Shown: positions 1-7,432, counted from the stretch's first letter. The stretch is DNA of 20,816 nt from M3007 sp046299435 (GCA_046299435.1 JBKBIC010000074.1:1-20816), one strand, 5' to 3'. The notes: a model not told the origin generated them from the letters alone. A program made the numbers and translations.

Positions 1-276
1 GACGAGGCCGTGTCCATTGCCCGTGCCCGCGTTGCGCCGGGCGTGTCCACCGCGTGGCATTGGCTCGAAGGCATCGCCGAGCGGTACCTCATCCTCGCCG
101 GGCGCGGGCTGGCCGAAGTGGGCGATTTGCCGCCGACCGAAGTCGGGCCGGGCGACGTGGTGCTCATCCCGGCGGGCGTGCGGCAGCGCATCACGAACAT
201 CGGCGCGGACGATTTGGTGTTTTCGTGCATTTGCAGCCCGCGCTTTCGAGCGGAACGTTATCGGAGCGTGGATTGA
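1..276 (+). CDS. Cupin-domain protein, 3' part only
   Basis: The reading frame is open from base 1 to a TGA at 274-276, so the N-terminus lies outside the window; the GTG at base 10 need not be the start. The visible 91 residues form one small beta-barrel cupin. The first motif region reads TAWHWLEGIAERYLILAGRG and the second GDVVLIPAGVRQRITNIG, matching the G-x5-P-x-G turn of cupin motif 2. The usual metal-binding His of motif 2 is Gln here, and in motif 1 only one His and the Glu are evident, so metal binding may be weak or absent. Cupins of this kind are enzymes or ligand sensors, and the substrate cannot be told. The next gene is 305 bp away, so no operon partner is visible. The fold is fairly certain, the function is not. 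Confidence 0.8.
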   Translation, partial: DEAVSIARARVAPGVSTAWHWLEGIAERYLILAGRGLAEVGDLPPTEVGPGDVVLIPAGVRQRITNIGADDLVFSCICSPRFRAERYRSVD

Positions 277-581
277 TATTATACCTCTTGCGAAAATCGC
301 CCGTTGTGGCTCCAATGGAAACACGGATTGGGCGGATGCAACGGATTTACACGGATTTTTTCTGTCAAAAAATCCGCTTACATCGGCAAAGTCCGCCCAA
401 TCCGTGTTTCCATTATTATTGCAATTGCCACTTTCGCAAGAAGTCTATTGGGTTAGCATTCGTGGCATCACCCAAAATCCGTCGGCGCGAAAAGCCCGTT
501 CAGCGAAAACCGCCGCCCACTTGAGCCATTGGCCAGACCAGTCCGGGCAAAAACGCCGTGATTTGAGCCTCAACGAACAAA
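277..581. other. Intergenic region with nested palindrome
   Basis: This 305-bp stretch between the cupin gene and the ABC permease has no convincing gene. Frames crossing it continue as shadows of the flanking genes. It holds the nested inverted repeat at 314-414. In the remainder (415-581) I see no clear promoter box, and no Shine-Dalgarno sequence before the GTG at 582. Confidence 0.6.
314..414. repeat. Nested intergenic inverted repeat
   Basis: Bases 314-336 and 392-414 are perfect 23-bp inverted arms. Inside them, 352-361 (CGGATTTTTT) and 367-376 (AAAAAATCCG) form a second perfect 10-bp hairpin with a 5-base loop. The left half also carries loose direct repeats of the type ACGGATT (GGATTGGGCGGAT, CGGATTTACACGGATT). 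The T-rich inner hairpin could help end transcription of the cupin gene, but it is not a classic terminator because the T run is within the stem. The 11-mer AAACACGGATT at 319-329 recurs at 7466-7476. Confidence 0.85.
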
Positions 582-1529
582 GTGGCGCATTTCATCCTCA
601 TTCGATTAAGGCTATTTTACCGCAACCTCGCAGCGGCGGGCTGGGGCCTGATGTTGGTGGCGGTGCTGCTGATGCTCGGCCCTTTGCTGGCGTTTTTTGC
701 CAAAATTTTCGACTCGCCGAGCTTTTGGTGGGGTCTCGCGCTGGCTGCCCCGATTTTGAGTTGGCATTTCAACCGCGCCGACGGGCGTTTTTTGAAAAAA
801 TTAGACCTGCCGCTCCGCCCGATTTTGTGGCTCGAATACGCTTTGGCCTCGCTCCCGGCGGCGGCTTTGCTGTTGGCCAGTTCAAACTTTTGGGGGCTGG
901 CCCTGCTCGTCGGCATCGTCGGCGTGTTGCCGTTTTTGCCGCTCCGCGACCGAAAATCGGGCGAATCCATCGCCAATTTTGACCTGAACTGGCTACCCGG
1001 TTGGGCGTTCGAGTGGCGGGCGGGCATCCGGCGCATGGGCTACGGCTTCTGGTTTTTCTGGGTTTGCGCGCTGGCCGGGTCGTGGTGGATTGGCACCTTG
1101 CCGCTGTTCGGGTTCCTTTGGGGGCTGACGATGTTGTCGTTTTACGAAAGCGTGGAGCCGAAGGAAATCCTGCTACGCCACTTCGCCCAACCCGCCGATT
1201 TTTGGAAAAAAATGGCCCGGCAAATGGGGCTTTCCTGTGCGTTTTTGCTGCCCCACGCGCTGCTTTTTTTGCTGTTCAACGCGCACTATTGGTATTTCCT
1301 CTTGGCGATTTTCAGCTTCGTGGCCCTGACGACGGGCTTTTCGATGGCCTGCAAATACGCCGTCTGGCATCCGGGGCGGCAGCGCGTGGAGCAGTCGCTT
1401 TTGTCGGGCTTGTTCGTTTTTTTCACGGTTTCGGCCATTTTTACGCCGGTCGCGCTGGGTTGGTTTGTCCGGAAATCGCGCGCAGCCTCCCAGCGGCTTC
1501 GGCTCTATTTTTCGCAAAATCATGCTTGA
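582..1529 (+). CDS. ABC transporter permease-like integral membrane protein
   Basis: This 315-residue, strongly hydrophobic protein has roughly eight predicted membrane segments (for example residues about 24-44, 103-120 and 154-185), separated by short Arg/Lys-rich loops. No family signature was recognised directly. The role is inferred from the next gene, an ABC ATPase whose ATG overlaps the last eight bases of this gene, implying translational coupling. Together they would make an ABC-2-like exporter, or a transporter of unknown substrate, in the inner membrane. The GTG at 582 is chosen because an in-frame TGA lies at 564-566 and no other start codon occurs between. The early LRLFYRNL segment fits a cytoplasmic N-terminus just before the first membrane helix. 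Many Bacteroidota carry such orphan pairs, and the transported molecule is unknown. Confidence 0.8.
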   Translation: MAHFILIRLRLFYRNLAAAGWGLMLVAVLLMLGPLLAFFAKIFDSPSFWWGLALAAPILSWHFNRADGRFLKKLDLPLRPILWLEYALASLPAAALLLASSNFWGLALLVGIVGVLPFLPLRDRKSGESIANFDLNWLPGWAFEWRAGIRRMGYGFWFFWVCALAGSWWIGTLPLFGFLWGLTMLSFYESVEPKEILLRHFAQPADFWKKMARQMGLSCAFLLPHALLFLLFNAHYWYFLLAIFSFVALTTGFSMACKYAVWHPGRQRVEQSLLSGLFVFFTVSAIFTPVALGWFVRKSRAASQRLRLYFSQNHA

Positions 1530-2238
1530 AATCAAAAACATACAGGCTGGCTACGGCCCCAAAAACGTGCTGGACGGCCTCTCGCTCAATTGCCTGCCCG
1601 GCGAGGTGCATGGCATCCTCGGCTGGAACGGCGCGGGCAAAACCACGTTTTTCAACACGGTTTTTGGCTTCCTGCCGCTGCGCAGTGGCGAGATTTTGCT
1701 CGACGGCAGGCGGGCGACCAAGCACGACATCGCTTTCCTCGAAACCGAGCCGTTTTTTTACCCAAACCTGCGAGGCCGCGAATTCCTCGAACTCGTCGCC
1801 GGGAAAAACGCCCCCGGACTCGACCATTGGCAAGCCATCCTCGATTTGCCGCTCGGCGAATTTGTGAACAACTACTCCACCGGGATGCTGAAAAAACTGG
1901 GCATCGCCGGGGCGTTTTTGCAAAACCGCCGCGTGATGCTGCTCGACGAACCGTTCAACGGCCTCGACCTCGAAAGCAGCGAAAAATTGGGCTGGCTGCT
2001 GCGCCAAACCAAGCAACAAGGCGAGCGCATCGTACTGCTCTCGTCGCACATTTTGCCCACGCTGACGGGGCTTTGCGACAAAATCAGCCGCTTGCAAGAC
2101 GGGCGCACCCTGAAAACCTACCTGCCCGAAGCCTTTGCCGAATTGGAGGCAGAGATGCGAGCCGATGTCCATGCAAAATTGGAGGCATTGACCAACCACC
2201 AAACCGTGCCCGAAAATCCTGCTGCCGAGCGTTTTTGA
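1522..2238 (+). CDS. ABC transporter ATP-binding protein
   Basis: This 238-residue nucleotide-binding subunit hydrolyses ATP to drive the adjacent permease. Visible motifs are Walker A GWNGAGKTT (34-42), a variant signature YSTGM (118-122) in place of LSGGQ, Walker B VMLLDEP (138-144) with catalytic Glu143, the D-loop NGLD, and the switch His176 in SSH. The Q-loop region (about 70-80) shows Glu rather than Gln, as in many ABC-2 type ATPases. The ATG at 1522 is preferred over an in-frame upstream codon at 1465: it begins the usual LEIKNI strand, and it overlaps the permease stop in the coupled arrangement common for such pairs. A charged tail of about 40 residues follows the ATPase core. Family assignment is certain, substrate unknown. 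Confidence 0.95.
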   Translation: MLEIKNIQAGYGPKNVLDGLSLNCLPGEVHGILGWNGAGKTTFFNTVFGFLPLRSGEILLDGRRATKHDIAFLETEPFFYPNLRGREFLELVAGKNAPGLDHWQAILDLPLGEFVNNYSTGMLKKLGIAGAFLQNRRVMLLDEPFNGLDLESSEKLGWLLRQTKQQGERIVLLSSHILPTLTGLCDKISRLQDGRTLKTYLPEAFAELEAEMRADVHAKLEALTNHQTVPENPAAERF

Positions 2239-2365
2239 AATAAACCGACGTGCGTTGGAAGCGTTACGCCGTTGCAATTCGTCAACGGCATAGCCCAAAA
2301 GTGCCCGGCTTTCATGCCCTCATTTTCCGCAACTTCGCACCCAATTTCCCAGTCCCACGATTGAT

Positions 2366-4024
2366 ATGAACATCTATTCCCGCCCGCGCCGCCTCCGCAA
2401 AGCCTACTGGACGGCGACGGTCGTGCTGAGCAGCTACCTGTGGCTGTCGTTTTTGAAGAAATTTTTTGGGCAGCGTTGGTACGAAAACCGCCTGCTTGCC
2501 CTGCACATCCGCAATGCCGAGCGGGTGCGCGATGCCATTTTGGAGTTGAAAGGGCTGTTCATCAAGTTGGGGCAGATGCTGTCCATCCTGACCAATTTCC
2601 TGCCCGAAGCCTTCCAAAAACCGCTCGAAGCCCTGCAAGACCAAATCCCTGCCCGGCCTTTTTCGGAGGTACGCGACCGGATTCTGCGCGAGCTCGGCAA
2701 GCCGCCGGAGGAAATTTTCGAGCACATCGAGGAAACGCCCATCGCCGCCGCCAGCATCGGCCAGGCCCATCGCGCCCGCCTGCGCGACGGCACGGAGGTC
2801 GTCGTGAAAGTGCAACACGCTCAAATAGAGGCGATTGCGGACGTGGATTTGGAAATCATCCGGCGGCTGGTGCGGCTGCACAGCTGGTTTTTTGACGTGA
2901 AAGGCATGGACTACCTCTACTCGCAGCTGAAAAAAATGATTGAGGAGGAACTGGATTTTGGCCGCGAGGCTGCGTCCATGCAGGTTGTCGGGAAAAATTT
3001 GGACACGGAGAACCGCATCGTCGTCCCGGTGGTGCACCCCGAATTTTCGACCACCCGCGTGCTGACCACGACCTGGCACGAGGGCGTGAAAATCTCGAAC
3101 CTCGCCCAGCTGGACGAGTGGCAAATTGACCGCCGCGACCTCGCCACGCGCCTGCTGCGGGCTTATTGCCAGATGCTTTTCCGCGACGGTTTTTACCATG
3201 CCGACCCGCATCCCGGCAATATTTTGGTGAAGCCCGACGGCACGCTCGTGCTGCTCGATTTTGGGGCGGTGGCCACGCTCAGCCCTGCGCTGCGCGAAGG
3301 CATCCCGATGCTCATCGAGGCGGCGGTGCGCAACGACACGCCCGGCATGGTGGACGCTTTTCGGCGCATGGGCTTCCTCGCCGAGGGCCGCGACGCGGAC
3401 AAAATGGCCGAAAAAATGATTGCCGCCCTGCGGAATTTCCTGCAAAACGAAGTGGAGTTCGAGGGCCTGAATTTGAAGGAAATCAAAGTCAATCCATTGA
3501 ACAACAGCCTGTTAGGGCTGGTGCGGGAGGTCGGGTTGAGCAGCATCGCCGGGGCGGTGCAGTTGCCCAAAGATTACGTCCTGCTCAATCGGATGCTCAC
3601 GCTGTTGCTCGGCCTCTGCAACGCCCTCGACCCGACGCTGAACCCGTTAGACGTGGTGCGGCCTTATGCCAAACAGTTCATGCTCGGCGAGCGCGGCAGC
3701 CTCGCGTCGTTTGTCGGCAAACTGCTGAAGAACACCGTTTCGACCGCGCTATCGCTGCCCGAAGAATTGCAACGCACCCTGCACACGGCCAATCGCGGCG
3801 AGCTCGAAATCGGCACGCCCGACATCCGTGAAGGGGCGCGGTTGCTGTACCACGTCGGGCAGCAGTTCGTGTTTGCCCTGCTGCTCGTCGCGGCAGCGGG
3901 CTTCGGGTTTTTGTTCAAAAAAGAAGGGATGGACAGCTACGCGCAGGTGGCTTTTGGGCTGGCGGCGGTGTTTTTGTGGATGTTTTTGCGTTCGCTGCGG
4001 GCCGGGAGCCGGGCGTTGAGATGA
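2366..4024 (+). CDS. ABC1/AarF (UbiB-family) kinase-like protein
   Basis: This 552-residue protein belongs to the ABC1/ADCK/UbiB atypical kinase-like family, whose members bind ATP and support isoprenoid quinone synthesis or lipid handling at membranes. Family hallmarks are all visible: KLGQ (67-70), the Ala-rich loop AAASIGQAH (127-135) that replaces the kinase P-loop, Lys148 in VVVKVQ, the Glu-rich EEELDFGREA segment (193-202), the catalytic-loop HADPHPGN (278-285) and the LLDFG metal-binding motif (296-300). Two hydrophobic segments near the C-terminus (about 500-545) fit the membrane anchor typical of bacterial members. Bacteroidota usually make menaquinone rather than ubiquinone, so the symbol ubiB is not assigned. 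It stands 127 bp after the ABC ATPase gene, probably as a separate unit. Its TGA opens a low-complexity repeat. Confidence 0.93.
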   Translation: MNIYSRPRRLRKAYWTATVVLSSYLWLSFLKKFFGQRWYENRLLALHIRNAERVRDAILELKGLFIKLGQMLSILTNFLPEAFQKPLEALQDQIPARPFSEVRDRILRELGKPPEEIFEHIEETPIAAASIGQAHRARLRDGTEVVVKVQHAQIEAIADVDLEIIRRLVRLHSWFFDVKGMDYLYSQLKKMIEEELDFGREAASMQVVGKNLDTENRIVVPVVHPEFSTTRVLTTTWHEGVKISNLAQLDEWQIDRRDLATRLLRAYCQMLFRDGFYHADPHPGNILVKPDGTLVLLDFGAVATLSPALREGIPMLIEAAVRNDTPGMVDAFRRMGFLAEGRDADKMAEKMIAALRNFLQNEVEFEGLNLKEIKVNPLNNSLLGLVREVGLSSIAGAVQLPKDYVLLNRMLTLLLGLCNALDPTLNPLDVVRPYAKQFMLGERGSLASFVGKLLKNTVSTALSLPEELQRTLHTANRGELEIGTPDIREGARLLYHVGQQFVFALLLVAAAGFGFLFKKEGMDSYAQVAFGLAAVFLWMFLRSLRAGSRALR

Positions 4025-4112
4025 TTTACGAATTGCGATTTGGGATTTACGATTGCCCAAAAGTCTGGCATCTCAAATCTGGCATCTGACATCTCAAATC
4101 TGGTATCTCAAA
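4022..4112. repeat. Short-oligomer repeat array between convergent genes
   Basis: Two repeat styles fill the gap between convergent genes. At 4022-4054 there is GATTTACGA-type repetition starting at the TGA of the ABC1 gene. At 4064-4112 there are near-tandem 14-mers: TCTGGCATCTCAAA (4064-4077), TCTGGCATCTGACA (4078-4091), a half unit (4092-4098) and TCTGGTATCTCAAA (4099-4112). Read on the minus strand, the last unit starts with the TGA that ends the alkyltransferase-like gene. No palindrome is obvious here, unlike at the other sites. Confidence 0.8.
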
Positions 4113-4464
4113 AATCATCAGGGTTCAGGTGCTCGCCGGGGTGCCAAAACAACTCCTTGAATTTTAGCACTTTATCGTCTTCCACTTCCACCCCCTCGGC
4201 GCGGAGCATCTCCTCCATGTAGGTCGGGGTGGGGAAGTGGTGCCGCCCGCTCAACTCGCCCAGCCTATTGACGACGCGGTGCGCGGGCACGCGGTCGCCG
4301 GGGCGGCAGTTGTTCATAGCCCAGCCCACCGTGCGCGCCGAGCCGAGCGCGAGGAAATCGGCGATGGCTCCGTAATTGGTCACGCGGCCACGCGGGATGC
4401 AGCGGGCGACAGCGTACACCTGCTCGAAATAGGTCGGCGGCACGGTTTTGTCCTCTTTTTTCAT
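4108..4464 (-). CDS. Alkyltransferase-like (ATL, MGMT-family) protein lacking the catalytic Cys
   Basis: This 118-residue protein matches the DNA-binding C-terminal domain of O6-alkylguanine-DNA alkyltransferases. It shows the start FEQVYAVARCIPRGRVTNYG, the ARTVGWAMNNC helix (the helix-turn-helix with its Arg finger), and the active-site loop PAHRVVNRLGELSG. In true MGMT the loop is PCHR; here Cys is Ala, so it cannot accept an alkyl group. Known alkyltransferase-like proteins with Trp or Ala at this position bind O6-alkylguanine and flag it for nucleotide excision repair, and this is the likely role. Length fits ATLs (about 100-120 residues). The ATG at 4464 is the only sensible start. It is a single gene, convergent with the ABC1 kinase gene and divergent from rplM. 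Confidence 0.92.
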   Translation of the reverse strand: MKKEDKTVPPTYFEQVYAVARCIPRGRVTNYGAIADFLALGSARTVGWAMNNCRPGDRVPAHRVVNRLGELSGRHHFPTPTYMEEMLRAEGVEVEDDKVLKFKELFWHPGEHLNPDDF

Positions 4465-4613
4465 GTGGTGCGGAATTTGATTTAACTCGTTGATTATCAG
4501 TCGAAAACTGGATTTTTTAAAAAATGATGATTTTACTGCCGGGCGATATTCGCACTCATTTTCAATGAGTTATGAAAAACCGGCCTCTTGGAAAAATTTC
4601 AAACTTAGCTTGG

Positions 4614-4640
4614 TTGCAAAAAATGCTCGCTCTACCTTCG
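4614..4640 (+). promoter_or_regulatory. Candidate promoter for the rplM operon
   Basis: TTG at 4614-4616 and TACCTTCG at 4633-4640 resemble the Bacteroidota TTG / TAnnTTTG promoter pair, with one mismatch in the -7 box and 16 bases between. Transcription would begin near 4645, leaving a leader of about 70 bases before the rplM ATG at 4717. Ribosomal-protein leaders that bind L13 are known in Bacteroidia, but I could not recognise a clear structure here. No Shine-Dalgarno sequence precedes the ATG. Confidence 0.4.
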
Positions 4641-4716
4641 CCCGCCTTTTCGGAGGAGGGTGTCCGCAGGGGCATCTGACAGACAAGTAATTTTTCCATC
4701 AAACGTAAAAAGCATA

Positions 4717-5169
4717 ATGAATACGCTGAGCTATCGGACGGTTTCCGTCAGCAAAGAAATGGCGAACGCGACCCGCAAGTGGTACATCGTGGATGCTGAG
4801 AACCAAGTGGTTGGCCGCTTGGGCAGCCGCATCGCCGCTATTTTGCGCGGCAAGAACAAGCCGTCGTACACGCCCCACGCCGACACGGGCGACTATGTCA
4901 TCATCATCAACGCCGACAAAGTGCGCTTCACAGGCCGCAAGATGGACCAAAAGGTCTATAAAGATTACAGCCACCACCCCGGCGGCTTGAAAATCACCCC
5001 GGCAGCGATGATGCTCGAAAAATTCCCGGAGCGCATCCTCGAACGCGCCGTGCGCGGGATGTTGCCGAAGACCAAACTCGGTCGTGCAATGGTCAAAAAA
5101 CTCTATGTGTACGCCGGCACCGAGCACCCGCACACCGCCCAAAAACCGGAAGCAATCAATTTCAAGTGA
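4717..5169 (+). CDS. rplM: 50S ribosomal protein L13
   Basis: This 150-residue protein is a full-length L13, an early-assembling protein of the large ribosomal subunit that binds 23S rRNA. Family landmarks are KWYIVDAENQVVGRLGSRIA near residue 20, a GDYVIIINADKVRFTG strand, and the signature region from ERAVRGMLPKTKLGRAM to the end of YVYAGTEHPH. The ATG at 4717 gives the usual N-terminus; the frame stays open upstream to 4660, but that extension is non-conserved and would use leader sequence. It is the first gene of the rplM-rpsI-rpsB-tsf cluster, an order frequent in Bacteroidota. Its TGA stop is also the first three bases of the repeat that follows. Confidence 0.97.
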   Translation: MNTLSYRTVSVSKEMANATRKWYIVDAENQVVGRLGSRIAAILRGKNKPSYTPHADTGDYVIIINADKVRFTGRKMDQKVYKDYSHHPGGLKITPAAMMLEKFPERILERAVRGMLPKTKLGRAMVKKLYVYAGTEHPHTAQKPEAINFK

Positions 5170-5256
5170 TGAATGATGAATGATGAATGATGAACTTTTC
5201 CAAATAGGCAAGTTCGTCGTTCATCAAGCAGTTCATTCATCATTTATCATTCATCA
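5167..5256. repeat. TGATGAA palindromic repeat, rplM-rpsI gap
   Basis: Four near-tandem TGATGAA/TGAATGA units run from the rplM stop codon (5167-5195). The complementary units lie at 5231-5267, just before rpsI. Arms 5167-5188 and 5235-5256 pair at 21 of 22 positions. An inner perfect 7-bp stem, GATGAAC at 5189-5195 with GTTCATC at 5219-5225, continues the fold. There is no T run after the hairpin, so it is not an intrinsic terminator; it would sit in the operon mRNA as a long stem-loop. Confidence 0.85.
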
Positions 5257-5274
5257 CTCATCATTCAAGTAAAA

Positions 5275-5661
5275 ATGGAAATGATAAATGCCATCGGGCG
5301 TCGCAAAACAGCCGTTGCCCGGGTGTATCTGATGAAAGGCGAGGGCAAAATCTCCGTCAACGGTAAGGACTACCGGGAGTATTTCCCCCAGCTGCACGTC
5401 CAGCCCAACGTCACCGCACCGTTCGCAGTGGTGGGCGCGGAAAACATCTACGACCTCAAAATCAACGTGCGCGGCGGCGGCTACAAAGGCCAAGCCGAGG
5501 CCATCCGCATGGGTGTCAGCCGTGCACTGGTGAAACTGAACGAAGAGTTCAAGAAGCCGCTGAAAGCCAAGAAATTCCTCACACGCGACAGCCGCGCCGT
5601 CGAGCGCAAAAAGTACGGCAGACCGAAAGCTCGCAAACGCTTCCAGTTCTCCAAGCGATAA
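5275..5661 (+). CDS. rpsI: 30S ribosomal protein S9
   Basis: This 128-residue protein is complete S9, whose C-terminal tail reaches the P-site tRNA in the 30S subunit. It has the conserved start AIGRRKTAVARVYL, the GGGYKGQAEAIRMGVSRAL region (about 67-85), and the family tail DSRAVERKKYGRPKARKRFQ ending in SKR. Ending in Lys-Arg is typical. The ATG at 5275 follows an A-rich stretch with no Shine-Dalgarno sequence. It lies 105 bp after rplM and 104 bp before rpsB, and both gaps are filled by palindromic repeats. Confidence 0.97.
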   Translation: MEMINAIGRRKTAVARVYLMKGEGKISVNGKDYREYFPQLHVQPNVTAPFAVVGAENIYDLKINVRGGGYKGQAEAIRMGVSRALVKLNEEFKKPLKAKKFLTRDSRAVERKKYGRPKARKRFQFSKR

Positions 5662-5667
5662 TTCAGT

Positions 5668-5756
5668 AGTGATGAATGAGGAGTGATGAACGATGAGTTT
5701 GGAAAAACCGCCGTTCGTCGCCCACACTCATAACTCATAACTCATAACTCATCACT
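5668..5756. repeat. TGATGAG/TTATGAG palindromic repeat, rpsI-rpsB gap
   Basis: Left arm 5668-5698 consists of GTGATGAA/GATGAG-like units, and right arm 5726-5756 of three near-identical ACTCATA units plus ACTCATCACT. The 31-base arms pair at 24 positions, more if wobble pairs are counted. The loop is 27 bases. The element fills most of the gap between the rpsI stop and the rpsB ATG. It is the same style as the rplM-rpsI element but not a copy of it. Confidence 0.82.
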
Positions 5757-5765
5757 GATAAAACA

Positions 5766-6491
5766 ATGGTTAAGCCCACATATAAAGAATTGCTCGACGC
5801 TGGCTGCCACTTCGGCCACCTGCGCAAAAAGTGGAACCCGAAAATGACTCCGTACATTTTCATGGAGCACAAGGGCATCCACATCATTGACCTCAACCGC
5901 ACCGCCGAGTGCCTCGAGCGTGCCGCGCAAGCCATGAAAGCCATGGCCAAAAGCGGCAAAAAAATCCTCTTTGTCGCCACCAAAAAACAGGCCCGCGACA
6001 TCGTGCAACGCGCCGCCGCATCCGTCGGTATGCCCTTCGTCACCGAACGCTGGCTCGGCGGCATGATGACCAACTTCATGACCATCCGCAAGTCGGTCAA
6101 GAAAATGCAAAGCATTGAGCGCATGCTCGCCGACCAGACGCTCACCAGCATCACCAAAAAAGAACGCCTCACGCTCAGCCGCGAGCACGCCAAAATGGAC
6201 CGCAACTTCGGCGGCGTGGCCGAGCTGAACCGCCTGCCGGCAGCCGTGTTCATCGTGGACATCCACCACGAGCACCTCGCGCTGGCCGAAGCCCGCAAAC
6301 TCGGCGTGAAAACCTTCGGCATGGTGGACACCAACTCCGACCCGACGCTCGTGGACTTCCCCGTGCCCTCGAACGACGACGCATCCAAAGCCATCGCCTA
6401 CATCACCAACTACCTCGTCGCGGCCATCCAAGAGGGCCTCAACGAGCGGGCGGCTGCCAAAGGCGCGGAGAAAGAAGAGGCCGTCGCCTAA
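5766..6491 (+). CDS. rpsB: 30S ribosomal protein S2
   Basis: This 241-residue protein is S2, a late-binding protein at the head-body junction of the 30S subunit that helps recruit S1. Conserved landmarks are the start YKELLDAGCHFGHLRKKWNP, the FMEHKGIHIIDL strand, KKILFVATKKQARDIV, the ERWLGGMMTNF loop (about 95-105), and the FIVDIHHEHLALAEARKLG and DTNSDPTLVDFPVPSNDDA stretches. An acidic, Ala-rich tail ends the protein. The ATG at 5766 fits the family start. It is directly followed by tsf, the near-universal rpsB-tsf pairing. Confidence 0.97.
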   Translation: MVKPTYKELLDAGCHFGHLRKKWNPKMTPYIFMEHKGIHIIDLNRTAECLERAAQAMKAMAKSGKKILFVATKKQARDIVQRAAASVGMPFVTERWLGGMMTNFMTIRKSVKKMQSIERMLADQTLTSITKKERLTLSREHAKMDRNFGGVAELNRLPAAVFIVDIHHEHLALAEARKLGVKTFGMVDTNSDPTLVDFPVPSNDDASKAIAYITNYLVAAIQEGLNERAAAKGAEKEEAVA

Positions 6492-6493
6492 TT

Positions 6494-6559
6494 AGTGATG
6501 AGTTATGAGTGATAAACAATGAATTATCGCTCACGGCTCATCACTCATCATTCATCACT
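6494..6559. repeat. GTGATGAG palindromic repeat, rpsB-tsf gap
   Basis: Arms 6494-6513 and 6540-6559 pair at 18 of 20 positions, both made of AGTGATGA / ATGAGTGAT style units. A further CATTCATCAC-type stretch runs up to the tsf start. The spacing between arms is 26 bases. This is the third such element in the operon. It lies in the only gap between rpsB and tsf, where it could tune mRNA processing. Confidence 0.82.
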
Positions 6560-6575
6560 TATTATTCAAAAATTA

Positions 6576-7412
6576 ATGGAAGCTGTAAAAATTTCTGCTG
6601 CCGATGTCAATAAACTGCGCCAGCTCACCAGCGCAGGCATGATGGATTGCAAAAAAGCCCTCGAAGAAACCGGTGGTGACTTCGAAGCCGCACAAGACTG
6701 GCTCCGCAAAAAAGGCATCGCCAAAGCCGCCAAACGCGAAGACCGCGAGGCGAAAGAAGGCGTGGTCGTGGCCCTGACGCTGCCGAACCAAACACGCGGT
6801 ATCATCGTCGCCCTCAACTGCGAGACCGACTTCGTGGCGCGTGGCGAAAGCTTCATCGCCCTCGCACAAAAAATCGGACAAATCGCGCTCGATGCTTTCC
6901 CCGAAAACCTCGACCAGCTCCTCGCCCTCGAATACGAGAACGGCGAAAGCATCAAGGACAAAGTGGCCGCCCAAAACGGCATCGTCGGCGAAAAAATCGA
7001 AGTCAGCCGCTACGAGACCATCACCGGCGCACAAATCCTGCCCTACATCCACTCGAACAACAAGCTCGCCGTGCTCGTCGCCCTGAACAAGCGCGAAAAC
7101 GAGTACGAGCAAGCAGGCCGCGACGTGGCCATGCAAATCGCAGCCATGTCCCCGGTCTCGGTCAGCAAGGACGACGTTGACCCGAAAATCATCGAGAAAG
7201 AAATGGAAATCGGCAAAGAGCTCGCCCGCAACGAAGGCAAGCCCGAAGCCATGCTCGAAAAAATCGCACAAGGCCGTTTGAACAAGTTTTTCCAAGAAAA
7301 CACCCTCTTGGCTCAAAAATTCGTGAAAAACAACGACCTCACGGTGGAGCAATACCTCCAAACGCTCAACAAAGAACTGACCGTCACGGCTTTCCGCCGC
7401 GTGGGTCTTTGA
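6576..7412 (+). CDS. tsf: Translation elongation factor Ts
   Basis: This 278-residue protein is EF-Ts, the nucleotide exchange factor that recharges EF-Tu with GTP. The N-terminal UBA-like module (residues about 7-53) reads VNKLRQLTSAGMMDCKKALE followed by WLRKKGIAKAAKR. The EF-Tu contact motif NCETDFVARG is at 81-90. The core domain continues through YIHSNNKLAVLVAL and ends in LTVEQYLQTLNKELTVTAFRRVGL-like sequence. The ATG at 6576 is chosen because homologues begin here; an in-frame ATG at 6519 would translate the palindromic repeat. Last gene of the operon, followed by a terminator at 7497-7529. Confidence 0.97.
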   Translation: MEAVKISAADVNKLRQLTSAGMMDCKKALEETGGDFEAAQDWLRKKGIAKAAKREDREAKEGVVVALTLPNQTRGIIVALNCETDFVARGESFIALAQKIGQIALDAFPENLDQLLALEYENGESIKDKVAAQNGIVGEKIEVSRYETITGAQILPYIHSNNKLAVLVALNKRENEYEQAGRDVAMQIAAMSPVSVSKDDVDPKIIEKEMEIGKELARNEGKPEAMLEKIAQGRLNKFFQENTLLAQKFVKNNDLTVEQYLQTLNKELTVTAFRRVGL

Positions 7413-7432
7413 GTGGACGTGCATCGGGTCTC

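Noticed and set aside
17..982. A 321-codon open frame overlapping the cupin gene, the gap and the permease gene
   Set aside because: It runs through the nested palindrome and is antagonistic to two better supported frames; its translation is Arg/Ser/Ala-rich with no domain.
2268..2289. GCCGTTG / CAACGGC hairpin after the ABC ATPase gene as a terminator
   Set aside because: The stem is only 7 bp with an 8-base loop, and no T run follows, so it could be chance.
4490..4690. A 66-codon plus-strand frame upstream of rplM
   Set aside because: It overlaps the predicted promoter and leader of rplM and has no recognisable protein features.
5167..6559. The ribosomal-operon palindromes as intrinsic terminators or CRISPR repeats
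   Set aside because: They are A/T-rich with no T run after the stem, and there is no regular repeat-spacer spacing or cas gene.
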